Origin: Clostridiales bacterium
GTDB lineage: Bacteria > Bacillota > Clostridia > Saccharofermentanales > Saccharofermentanaceae
Reading direction: 5' to 3'
DNA: 64,000 nt
NCBI GenBank assembly: GCA_017510605.1
Contig: JAFWMQ010000002.1
Location: 1-64,000, forward strand
A program made the position numbers and the translations under genes. How positions within the stretch are numbered: position 1 is the stretch's first letter; each line of letters starts with the position of its first letter. The notes under the pieces were generated by a model, which was not told the DNA's origin, did no database searches, and was given only the letters and a program-made list of their open reading frames with translations. Shown piece after piece: positions 44,987 through 53,086 of the stretch.

Positions 44987-45718
44987 ATGGCAGACCATGG
45001 CATGAGATATACATACGATGGTACTTTTGAGGGCTGTTTGTGCGCAGTTCTTGCGGCTCTGAGATCAGGCAGGGTGCCTGCTTCGATAACGGGCCGGAAA
45101 GGGCAGGACGGCAGTAAGGATGCCATAGATGTTGTGACGAGCTTTAAGGATGCACAATATCTTTATTCCATGATAGCCGTTAAGAGCTGTGCCGAGGTCC
45201 AGCAGATGACATCTGATTATTTCCTGACGGACAGCAGCGGTCTTGAGATCAATCTGTATAAGATGATCTTCTGTGCATTGAAGTATGGCGCGGGGATCGC
45301 AGAAGATTACAAGAGCGAGATGATGAACGGAATACAGATGGCGATCAGGGATCTTTACCGCGAAGCCCAGTCTACACTGACCGGACTGGATTTTTATTAT
45401 GGTGAAGAGGCCACGTGTGCTTTGATCGCTCCAAAGAATTCTGTCCTTCCGATAATCAGAAAGACGGTCCTTAAACGCAGGGATATGGATAATCTCATCA
45501 TTTACGATAAGAGACATCATCTGCTTCTCGAACGGTACTCCGAACGGAGTATGCTGCTGGATATATCGGATTTTCCGCTGTGGGATTTTAAGAATCCGTC
45601 CGAAGCCTATACCTGTTTATGGCCGTTTGTGAGAGATAACCGTTTTAATGTGATGGCAGATCCCATGAATAAGAAAAGCGGCTCCGTGATAGAGCCGCTC
45701 TGGTTAAAAGCTTCGTAG
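44987..45718 (+). CDS. DNA-repair-associated protein of the TIGR03915/DUF4130 family
   Basis: 243 residues from ATG 44987 behind GGGAGGTGG. The N-terminal RYTYDGTFEGCLCAVLAA and the middle LDFYYGEEATCALIAPKNSVLPI followed by an IYDKRHHLLLERY segment match the TIGR03915 family, which is normally encoded next to a radical SAM protein (TIGR03916) and assigned to DNA repair. That partner is not in this window. The LexA box upstream supports SOS induction. Its last codons contain the terminator for the opposing ligase gene. Confidence 0.75.
   Translation: MADHGMRYTYDGTFEGCLCAVLAALRSGRVPASITGRKGQDGSKDAIDVVTSFKDAQYLYSMIAVKSCAEVQQMTSDYFLTDSSGLEINLYKMIFCALKYGAGIAEDYKSEMMNGIQMAIRDLYREAQSTLTGLDFYYGEEATCALIAPKNSVLPIIRKTVLKRRDMDNLIIYDKRHHLLLERYSERSMLLDISDFPLWDFKNPSEAYTCLWPFVRDNRFNVMADPMNKKSGSVIEPLWLKAS
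45677..45699 (-). terminator. Terminator of the ligase gene, embedded in the opposing CDS
   Basis: AGCGGCTC (45677-45684) pairs with GAGCCGCT (45692-45699). On the minus strand it is followed by TTTCTTATTC, and it lies 30 bases past the stop of 45729-48080. On the plus strand it encodes KSGSVIEPL of the repair protein. Confidence 0.8.
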
Positions 45719-45728
45719 ACCGCGATGA

Positions 45729-48080
45729 TCACTGCTGGGCTTCAGAAGAAGACCTGATAGCCTTTCTCATGATCTTGCCGTTGAAGGTCTTAGGAAGTTC
45801 ATCAACGAACTCGACGATACGGGGATACTTGTAAGGAGCAGTCTTCTCCTTAACATAATGCTGGATCTCTTTCTTGAGTTCTTCAGTACCCTCGGTTCCC
45901 TTAACGAGCGTGATAGTAGCCTTTACGACGATACCTCTTACGCCCTGCGGATCAGGTGCGCCTGTTACGGCACACTCGAGAACATAAGGAAGTTCCATGA
46001 TGACATTCTCGATCTCGAAAGGTCCGATCCTGTAGCCGGAAGACTTAATGACATCGTCTGTGCGTCCGACATAAGAGATGTATCCGTCCTCATCCATCCA
46101 GGCGGTGTCACCTGTGTGATACCAGCCGTCGTGCCAAGCGTCGTTTGTGAGCTCGGGTGCGAGGTAGTACTGGAGGAAGAGTCCCTTTGGATGATAGTTC
46201 TGTGTGTTGATGCAGATCTCGCCTGTCTCACCGGGTTTGCAGACGTTTCCGTCAGGATCAAGGATCTTAACATCATAGAGCGGATTGGGTTTACCCATTG
46301 ATCCGAGCTTGATCTTTGAGCCTACGAGGTTGGCGATTACGAGTGTTGTCTCTGTCTGGCCGAAGCCTTCCATGAGTCTGATTCCTGAAGCTTCCATGAA
46401 CTTATTGAAGACCTCGGGGTTTAGAGCCTCACCTGCGGTAACCGCATACTTGAGGGAAGAGAGATCGTACTTTGAAAGGTCTTCCTTGATGAAGAATCTG
46501 AACATTGTCGGAGGTGCGCAGAATGTTGTGATCTTATACTTAGCAAACATCGGAAGGATTTCTTCTGCCTTGAAACGGTCGAAGTCGAATGTGAAGATAG
46601 GAGCTTCGCAGAGCCACTGACCGTAGAGTTTGCCCCAGAGTGCCTTACCCCAGCCGGTATCTGAGATGGAGAAGTGGAGGCCGTTAGGGTCTACGTTCTG
46701 CCAGTACTTAGCAGTGGGGATGTGACCGATGGCATACATGTAAGAATGCAGAGCCATCTTAGGATAGCCTGATGTTCCTGATGTGAAGAACATTACCATC
46801 GGATCGTAGCCGCATGCGTAGTCAGCGGGACGCTCGAAAACATCCGAGCAGTTCTTGAATTCTTCATTGAAGTCGTGCCATCCGGGTCTTGATCCGTTGC
46901 AGAGAATGAGTGTCTCGACTCCGCATGTCTTGGCTGCCTTCTCAGCCTCATCGGCAGCGTCATCATCGGCAGTACAGAAGACTGCCTTAACGCCTGCCGC
47001 GTTGAAGCGGTATTCGTAGTCGTGGTCGCGGAGGAGGTGGGTGGCAGGGATAGCGACTGCACCGAGCTTTTCGAGACCCATCATTGCAAACCAGAACTGA
47101 TAGTGGCGCTTTAATACGAGAACGACTTTGTCGCCCTTGCCGATGCCCAAAGACTTGAAATAGTTGGCAGTCATGTTGGAATATTTCTTGATGTCTGCGA
47201 AAGTGAATCTCTTCTCTGTTACGCAGTCCTTTGCGACCCAGAGCATGGCGAGTTTGTTGGGGTTCTTATCAGCGATGACGTCAACACAGTCGAAAGCGAA
47301 ATTGAACTTCTTGCATTCGGGAACGTTTACGTCAACGTCTACCAATGTGCCGTTCTCATCAAGAATGCCGTTAAGATAACGTGCGTAGACAGGATTTTCG
47401 AGATTTGCCGCATCAACGTTGGTGACGTTATCGGTACGGAGTTCTTCAGAGTTATAAGGTGTGGTGTAGTTCTCGCCCTTGCCCCATGCTTCAGGGTTTA
47501 AGATGATCGCATAGAAGACGCAGTCTTCGCCGCCCAAAGCGAACTCGCCGTGAGGCTGGGTTGAGTCAAAGTAGATGGAATCACCTTCGTGAAGGACCTC
47601 GGAGGAATCTCCGATGATTACCTTAAGAGTACCCTTAACGACGATGTTCATCTCCTGATAATTATGTGATACAAGGTGATACGGAGGGTTCAAAGCCTCT
47701 TCTGAATAGGGAACTACGACACGGAAAGGTTCGCAGAGCTTGTTCTTGAATCTTGATGCAAGACGCTGGTACTTATAACCGGTGCGTCTTGTGATGGGGC
47801 TGCCCTGTCCGTTTCTTGTTACTGCGTATTCTTTAAGTGAAGGCGAAGAACCTTCCATGAGATCTGAGATCTCAACGCCTGCGAGATTCGCGAATTTGTA
47901 AATGAATGTAAAGTTGAAGTCCTGGGAACCCTGCTCATACTTGAGATATTCTTCAGCTGAAATATCAAGCTTTGAGGCAACTTCCTCAGGTGATAGACCC
48001 ATATCGAGTCTCAGGCCGTGAACTCTGTCTGCAACTTCTGCGAGTCTTAGCTCTACGTTGCTGTTCTGTGCTGTTGACAT
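45729..48080 (-). CDS. XRE-cupin regulator fused to an AMP-forming acyl-CoA ligase
   Basis: 783 residues from ATG 48080, 8 bases after AAGGAG; ATG 48086 would be too close. Residues ~8-70 are an XRE helix-turn-helix (VHGLRLDMGLSPEEVASKLDIS). Residues ~115-195 are a cupin (VVKGTLKVIIGDSSEVLHEGDSI). From ~225 to the end is an ANL-superfamily acyl-CoA synthetase, MACS-like, with the P-loop FTSGTSGYPKMALHS, the adenylate motif GFGQTETT, YHTGDTAWMDEDGY and the C-terminal lysine motif PKTFNGKIMRKAI. It should convert a carboxylate, ATP and CoA to acyl-CoA. The N-terminus probably senses ligand and binds DNA. It is preceded by a T-box leader. Confidence 0.92.
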   Translation of the reverse strand: MSTAQNSNVELRLAEVADRVHGLRLDMGLSPEEVASKLDISAEEYLKYEQGSQDFNFTFIYKFANLAGVEISDLMEGSSPSLKEYAVTRNGQGSPITRRTGYKYQRLASRFKNKLCEPFRVVVPYSEEALNPPYHLVSHNYQEMNIVVKGTLKVIIGDSSEVLHEGDSIYFDSTQPHGEFALGGEDCVFYAIILNPEAWGKGENYTTPYNSEELRTDNVTNVDAANLENPVYARYLNGILDENGTLVDVDVNVPECKKFNFAFDCVDVIADKNPNKLAMLWVAKDCVTEKRFTFADIKKYSNMTANYFKSLGIGKGDKVVLVLKRHYQFWFAMMGLEKLGAVAIPATHLLRDHDYEYRFNAAGVKAVFCTADDDAADEAEKAAKTCGVETLILCNGSRPGWHDFNEEFKNCSDVFERPADYACGYDPMVMFFTSGTSGYPKMALHSYMYAIGHIPTAKYWQNVDPNGLHFSISDTGWGKALWGKLYGQWLCEAPIFTFDFDRFKAEEILPMFAKYKITTFCAPPTMFRFFIKEDLSKYDLSSLKYAVTAGEALNPEVFNKFMEASGIRLMEGFGQTETTLVIANLVGSKIKLGSMGKPNPLYDVKILDPDGNVCKPGETGEICINTQNYHPKGLFLQYYLAPELTNDAWHDGWYHTGDTAWMDEDGYISYVGRTDDVIKSSGYRIGPFEIENVIMELPYVLECAVTGAPDPQGVRGIVVKATITLVKGTEGTEELKKEIQHYVKEKTAPYKYPRIVEFVDELPKTFNGKIMRKAIRSSSEAQQ

Positions 48081-48120
48081 AACCATTCTCCTTTTCTGTC
48101 AATCTGTCTAGTCTGTCTTT

Positions 48121-48440
48121 GTCAGGGCAAAAAAAATGCCCCAACATCCTACTTGGACATTGAGACGAATAAAAATCCGCGGTACCACTCAACTTGCAAA
48201 CACGTCTGTTTGCCACTTACGAAGTCTAACAACTCCTTTGCATTAACGCAGCATCACGGGCACTGTCTACTTGGGATCGCTCCTGTTCGGAATGCCGGCT
48301 CGGAAGGGATAGCCTGGTGCAAGTATCGTCACGTGCCTCTCAGCAAACAGCACTTCTCTGTATTGACTCAAATCTTTGCGGCTTTCTTCGTCACAGCCTT
48401 TAGGGTTATTCAATTGTATGCATTTCCTGACGGAAATGTG
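48121..48440 (-). ncRNA. T-box riboswitch leader
   Basis: Reading the minus strand, the leader has a stem I region beginning CTGTGACGAAGAAAG, the conserved AAGTAGACAGTG, and the T-box core AGTGGTACCGCGG (48177-48189). It ends in a terminator: CGTCTCAATGTCC (48155-48167) with GGATGTTGGGGCA (48137-48149) and eight T. T-boxes sense uncharged tRNA by codon pairing and by the NCCA end. The specifier loop appears to be the ATTCCGA segment between CGGC and ACAG. UUC (Phe) or CCG (Pro) are possible codons, but I cannot fix the register. Confidence 0.88.
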
Positions 48441-48445
48441 ACATA

Positions 48446-48474
48446 AGAATATACTTGCGTAACAGAAATGTCAA
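48446..48474 (-). promoter_or_regulatory. Sigma-A promoter of the T-box transcript
   Basis: On the minus strand: TTGACA (48469-48474), 17-bp spacer, TATTCT (48446-48451). Transcription would start near 48439, giving a ~320-base leader before the ligase-fusion gene. Confidence 0.8.
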
Positions 48475-48536
48475 CAATCATTTCAAATTAGTTTTTGCAC
48501 ACCGCAATTTGAAAGTGTAAAATATATGCAATTATT

Positions 48537-48578
48537 TATTATTTGATTTAGGGTTATTGCGCCCTTTTTCAAATAATG
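48537..48578 (+). other. Imperfect hairpin upstream of the SDR gene
   Basis: ATTATTTGA (48538-48546) pairs with TCAAATAAT (48569-48577), enclosing an inner AGGG/CCCT pair. It lies about 70 bases before the SDR start. It may be an operator or a 5' UTR stem; no T-run follows. Confidence 0.45.
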
Positions 48579-48644
48579 AGTTTTTGCGCACACATATAAC
48601 CTTACAACGAACAGACAGCAAACAATTGGCCGAGGAGAAAAAGT

Positions 48645-51401
48645 ATGGCGGTTAAATATCTTGTATCAGGCGGCGAAGGCGCATTAGGAAAGACTGTTAT
48701 CAGTATGCTTCTCCAAAGAGGAGAAAAGGTGAGGATCCTTATGAGCGAACTCTCTGATACCAGGATCTACAGAAACAATCCAAACATTGAGATCTGCTAT
48801 GGTATTTCCACAGATAAGGATTCCATGAGAGAGTTTTTCGAATTGGACGATCCGAGATCGGCAGTTCTTTTCCATACAGATGAATATGTATCGCTTTCTG
48901 ATTCAACAAATCTTACGATGAGAAGAGTTAACGTCATCGGTGCCGAGAATATTGTTGATATGTGTCTCAAGCGCAAGGTCGGTAAACTTGTTTATCTGAG
49001 TTCTGCGTATGCATTGAATCCTGAAGTGTCCGGAGAGGAGATCACGATCCACTTTGACCGTAACAAGGTTGACGGTGAATATGCAAAGTCAAAGGCTGAG
49101 GCTGCTGCCTATGTAATGGAAAAAGTTGCCCTCAACAGACTTAATGCGGTTATGGTACTCCCTACATTCATTATCGGACCCGGTTATTCCGAGGACTATG
49201 AGATCAACAAGGTACTTAACAGTTATCTTAATAACGGTACGATCCCTCCGAAGGGCGGCGGCCGTGCTTTCGTAGATGTCAGAGACGTTGCAAACGCAAT
49301 GCTTACATTGGCTGATAAGGGTGAACCCGGAGCCGGTTATATTGTAAGCGGCGATTACAAGACGTCAGGTGAATTCTTCCAGGATGTTAATGATATCCAG
49401 GGTATCGAAGCACCTGTAAAGACAGCTTCAAAGCTGGTAATGAGCAAGTCTCTGGCTAAGCTTGTAGATTTCTATTACAAGATCACACACAAGGAAAATC
49501 CGAGAGAAGCATACACATTGTTCAGCGATAATCCGGATGCCCGTTTCGAAGACAACAGCAAGGGCATCCTGCCAGAGACAACGATCAGCTTCAAGGATTC
49601 GCTTAATGATACGATCAAGGGCGCACAGCATGGCGGAATACAGGCAGCTGCTGCAGTTGTACCGAAGTCTGACAGTAAATCGGGAGATGTTCCGCAGAAC
49701 AAGATCGACAGGAAGAGTTCCGCTGAAGCTATGGAAGCAAGACTTAAGCAGTCGCAAAGCGTTACTTCCAGAGCAAACACAGTTTCTACAACTCCTTCAG
49801 AAGCACCTCAGAGACCTGCTCATACAAGGCCGGCTACTGCTGCTGCAATGGCTGCTGCCGCTGCCAAGGCTGAAACTGAAGAAAAGGAAGAAGCTCCTAA
49901 GTCCATCCTTCCGCCTTCAACATTGAAGGATCCTGCTGATGAGAAGAAGACTGAAGATGAGCCTAAGTTAAACAGCAGTTCCGCTTTCAGATATCCGGGA
50001 ACACCTTCAAGATTTACAAGCGCTGAAGCTCCCCAGAAATCTATTATTCCGAAAACCGAACCTAAGGCTGAAGCTAAACCTGCTTCTCCGGCTGCAGCTA
50101 AATCAGAACCTGTAAAGTCTATTATTCCGCCGATGGCTCCGAAAGCTGCAGAGCCTAAGGCAGCTGAAGAACCCAAGAAAGAGGAAGCACCTAAGGCTGC
50201 ACCTGCAGCATCAGGATTCCCGAGACCCGGCGGATTCCCGAGAGCTGCTGCTACACCTTCATCAGCTCCTGCAGCACCGAAGGCTGTTGAACCTAAGCCT
50301 GCAGAGCCTAAGGCAGTTGAAGAACCCAAGAAAGAAGCATCCAAGGCTGCACCTGCTCCGTCAGGATTCCCGAGACCCGGGTTCCCGAGAGCTGCAGCGA
50401 CACCTTCATCAGCTCCCGCAGCTCCGAAGGCAGTTGAGCCTAAGGATATAGAACCTAAGTCTGCTGAACCTAAGGCAGCTGAAGAACCCAAGAAAGAAGA
50501 AGCTCCCAAGGCTGCACCTGCTTCATCAGGATTCCCGAGACCCGGCGGATTCCCGAGAGCAGCTGCTACACCTTCATCAGCGCCTGCAGCTCCGAAGGCT
50601 CCGGCTGCTCCGAAGGCTCCCGCATCAGAAGCTCCGAAGAAATCTTCCGGTTCATCAAATACGATTTTTAATGCATCCATGTCCGATTCAGGATCCGGAT
50701 TGGGATCTGGTTCAGGTCTTGGGTCAGGATCCGGTCTCGGCTCCGGTTCAGGTCTCGGCTCAGGTTCAGGTCTCGGCTCAGGTTCAGGTCTCGGCTCAGG
50801 TTCTTCTATGGGCGGAGGAAGTTCACTTGGTTCTGACAGTTCAAAGCAGTCAGCTAATTTTGCATTCATGGCTGCCCAGGCTTCCGCAAATTCTTTCAAG
50901 CCGGCAGCGTCATCAGAACCGAGCCCGTTTAAGGCTGCTCCGTCAGCAAATAAGAATTCGGGTCCGTTCAATCCGGCGCCTTCTGCTAATCCTAATTCCG
51001 GACCGTTCAGCGCAGCTCCGTCTGCTGCTTCGAATCCTTTCAAACCGGCAGCAGCCGCTGATTCGAACCCTTTCAAACCGGCAGCATCGGCTGATTCGAA
51101 TCCTTTCAAACCGGCAGCACCGGCTGATTCAAATCCTTTCAAACCGGCTAATTCTGCAGCAGGTGTTTCGAAGGATGAACCGGCTAAAAATACTTTTAAT
51201 CCGGCATTTAAACCTGCTGAATCTCCGGCATCTGCAACTAATGAAGCAGAGCCTGCACGCTCCAGGTTTACGGAAAATGCTACTTTCTCTGAAGCCGATC
51301 TGAATGAATTGGAAGATGAGATCGACAGATTTGCAATTCCTACAGGACCTGTAGTTCCGCCTGGAATCTTTGCTCCTCCGCATAAACCCGGAAGCAACTG
51401 A
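48645..51401 (+). CDS. SDR-family dehydrogenase/epimerase with long repetitive disordered tail
   Basis: 918 residues. Residues 1-330 are an extended short-chain dehydrogenase/epimerase: the NAD-binding start VSGGEGALGKTVISML, a YAKSKAEAAAYV active-site segment (Tyr and Lys), and PTFIIGPGYSEDYEINKVL. Residues ~340-918 are low-complexity: Ala/Pro/Lys/Glu-rich sequence with three copies of GFPRPGGFPRAAATPSSAPA (copy 2 one residue shorter), then six GSGLGS hexapeptides, then four SNPFKPAA-type 11-residue units. There are no membrane segments or zinc motifs. The C-terminus ends in a Pro-rich FAIPTGPVVPPGIFAPP. The substrate is unknown, and no family member with such a tail is known to me. A GAGGAG site precedes the ATG. 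Confidence 0.85.
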   Translation: MAVKYLVSGGEGALGKTVISMLLQRGEKVRILMSELSDTRIYRNNPNIEICYGISTDKDSMREFFELDDPRSAVLFHTDEYVSLSDSTNLTMRRVNVIGAENIVDMCLKRKVGKLVYLSSAYALNPEVSGEEITIHFDRNKVDGEYAKSKAEAAAYVMEKVALNRLNAVMVLPTFIIGPGYSEDYEINKVLNSYLNNGTIPPKGGGRAFVDVRDVANAMLTLADKGEPGAGYIVSGDYKTSGEFFQDVNDIQGIEAPVKTASKLVMSKSLAKLVDFYYKITHKENPREAYTLFSDNPDARFEDNSKGILPETTISFKDSLNDTIKGAQHGGIQAAAAVVPKSDSKSGDVPQNKIDRKSSAEAMEARLKQSQSVTSRANTVSTTPSEAPQRPAHTRPATAAAMAAAAAKAETEEKEEAPKSILPPSTLKDPADEKKTEDEPKLNSSSAFRYPGTPSRFTSAEAPQKSIIPKTEPKAEAKPASPAAAKSEPVKSIIPPMAPKAAEPKAAEEPKKEEAPKAAPAASGFPRPGGFPRAAATPSSAPAAPKAVEPKPAEPKAVEEPKKEASKAAPAPSGFPRPGFPRAAATPSSAPAAPKAVEPKDIEPKSAEPKAAEEPKKEEAPKAAPASSGFPRPGGFPRAAATPSSAPAAPKAPAAPKAPASEAPKKSSGSSNTIFNASMSDSGSGLGSGSGLGSGSGLGSGSGLGSGSGLGSGSGLGSGSSMGGGSSLGSDSSKQSANFAFMAAQASANSFKPAASSEPSPFKAAPSANKNSGPFNPAPSANPNSGPFSAAPSAASNPFKPAAAADSNPFKPAASADSNPFKPAAPADSNPFKPANSAAGVSKDEPAKNTFNPAFKPAESPASATNEAEPARSRFTENATFSEADLNELEDEIDRFAIPTGPVVPPGIFAPPHKPGSN
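50690..50815 (+). repeat. Tandem 18-bp repeats encoding GSGLGS
   Basis: About six copies of an 18-bp unit following GGTTCAGGTCTCGGCTCA, the last ones nearly identical. The unit is a multiple of three, so slippage would change the length of the protein tail without shifting frame. Confidence 0.8.
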
Positions 51402-51417
51402 TTCAAAGAATTACAAC

Positions 51418-52038
51418 ATGGAATCAGTTAAATCCAATAAAAGAATCATTTTAGCAAGCGCGTCTCCGAGGAGGCGCGAATTGCTGTCTTTGGTTACGGA
51501 TAATTTCGAGATCATAACTGCAGATGTTGATGAGCGTGCCGCAGAGATACAGATGGAAGAAGAGGGAGTCCCGGCACTTAAGGTCAGTGAGCGTCTGGCG
51601 CAGATAAAGGCAGAGGCAGTTTTCGCGAACCTTTCAGACGGTGAGAAAGATAATACGGTAGTGATCGGCGCGGATACATCGGTCATTTTGGATGATGTTA
51701 TTTACGGAAAACCGGAGGACAGGGATGACGCAGTCAGAATGCTTTCCTTGATGTCCGGAAAGGTACATGTCGTTGCGACCGGTGTCGCACTGATCACCAG
51801 GTCTGAAAAAAGACTTTTCACGGAAGTGACGCATGTGGAATTCAATGCACTTGATGATTACCAGAATGCCCTGATATCAGATTATTGTGACAGCAGATCG
51901 CCTTTCGATAAAGCCGGCGCATACGGTATTCAGGATAAAGGCTCGTTACTTATAAAAAGAATAGACGGAGACTACTCGAATGTAGTCGGATTACCTGTCG
52001 CAAGACTGGCGCGGGAACTGTCAGTCATGGTAAAATAA
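51418..52038 (+). CDS. maf: Maf-family nucleotide pyrophosphatase
   Basis: 206 residues from ATG 51418, 16 bp after the SDR stop; a longer reading would overlap that gene. Maf/HAM1-like fold with the signature LASASPRRRELLSLV and ADTSVILDDVIYGKP. It hydrolyses non-canonical or modified NTPs such as dTTP/UTP analogues and is linked to septum control. The ribosome site is weak, so it may depend on SDR translation. Confidence 0.93.
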   Translation: MESVKSNKRIILASASPRRRELLSLVTDNFEIITADVDERAAEIQMEEEGVPALKVSERLAQIKAEAVFANLSDGEKDNTVVIGADTSVILDDVIYGKPEDRDDAVRMLSLMSGKVHVVATGVALITRSEKRLFTEVTHVEFNALDDYQNALISDYCDSRSPFDKAGAYGIQDKGSLLIKRIDGDYSNVVGLPVARLARELSVMVK

Positions 52039-52075
52039 TCTTTGGAATAAGTTTAGTTTCCAGGGAGGAATACTA

Positions 52076-52468
52076 ATGTTTGGGATAGGTTTAAATACAT
52101 TGGTAAAGATCGGCTTCAGGGTAAGCGATCACATTATTAAGCAGCAGGAGATCGAGCGTTCGAGGACAGCTTCCGAGAAGGCAAGACTCCAGGCTGAGGC
52201 TTCCAGAGAGAAAGCGATCGAGGAGAACAACAGATACAGGAGAACGCAGCTGGAAGACCAGATCGCACGTGACAGTGTCGCTGTCGAGTGTCCTAACTGC
52301 GGTGCTTCGGGCAATCGCATAAGAAGGAATTCCACAGGTTTCTGCCAGTTCTGCGGAACCGCGATCCAGATCAGCGCGACCGGAAGCATTCATATTGCTA
52401 ACCAGTTTGAGAAGGAAAGAGCTTTGGCAGCTGAAGAGAACAGGCAGAGAAACGGGGCATACCAGTAA
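52076..52468 (+). CDS. Small zinc-ribbon protein with coiled-coil
   Basis: 130 residues. An amphipathic N-terminus, a charged helix (SEKARLQAEASREKAIEEN), then a zinc ribbon with CPNC and CQFC, and a helical C-terminus. Its stop TAA overlaps the ATG of the next gene. First of three coupled genes. Function unknown; a cytoplasmic adaptor for the membrane partners is plausible. Confidence 0.75.
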   Translation: MFGIGLNTLVKIGFRVSDHIIKQQEIERSRTASEKARLQAEASREKAIEENNRYRRTQLEDQIARDSVAVECPNCGASGNRIRRNSTGFCQFCGTAIQISATGSIHIANQFEKERALAAEENRQRNGAYQ

Positions 52469-53058
52469 TGTCTAAAGTTGGTAAAAGCAGCGGAACTGCC
52501 GGCAATGTAATAGCTCTTATAGGTATATATATACTTATTTATCTGGCATGCACGGCTTTGTTCATCGGTCTTTTCCACACGGGCCTTCTTAAGAATATGG
52601 AAGTCCTCATGTACAGAGGTGTCGCATTTATTATGATCACCGGTGTAGTTGCCGGTGTTATCATGGCGGTCATCCGCAAGTTCTGGGGCTTCATCACGAT
52701 AAGGGACATCATCATGATGTTCGTGATCTTTTGCTGCGTAAATATGGTTTTCCTGACGTTGGTCCCGGTTACTGTTGAGCGTTCGGTCTCGGTATTCATG
52801 CTGAGTTACATGGATGAGAATTCCGATCAGACCTTCACGCAGGAATCAGTCGGTGAGGTGTTCACTTCGAAGTATGTCGAAGATTACGGCGCGTTTGAAA
52901 AGCGTTTTGACGAGCAGGTCGTAACCGGCACGATCGAACAGAATCCCGACGGAACATATTCTATTACCGAAAGAGGAAGATTCATAGTAAAGATGTTCAG
53001 GACGATTGCCGAGTGGTTTGATACTGACAGGCGTCTGGTCTATCCGAACGAGAATTAA
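52468..53058 (+). CDS. Membrane protein of unknown function
   Basis: 196 residues, three hydrophobic helices (about 12-35, 48-70, 82-105), then a soluble acidic C-terminal ~90 residues with a FTSKYVEDYGAFEKRFDEQV segment. Coupled to the preceding zinc-ribbon gene. No family recognised. Confidence 0.7.
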   Translation: MSKVGKSSGTAGNVIALIGIYILIYLACTALFIGLFHTGLLKNMEVLMYRGVAFIMITGVVAGVIMAVIRKFWGFITIRDIIMMFVIFCCVNMVFLTLVPVTVERSVSVFMLSYMDENSDQTFTQESVGEVFTSKYVEDYGAFEKRFDEQVVTGTIEQNPDGTYSITERGRFIVKMFRTIAEWFDTDRRLVYPNEN

Positions 53059-53086
53059 TTTTCGCATCTGAAAGCAGGGTGAATAT

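Noticed and set aside
49820..51406. A 528-codon open frame on the minus strand opposite the SDR tail
   Set aside because: It is a mirror of the low-complexity repeats on the plus strand. Its product is nearly all Gly/Ala/Pro/Glu, has no domain and no ribosome site.
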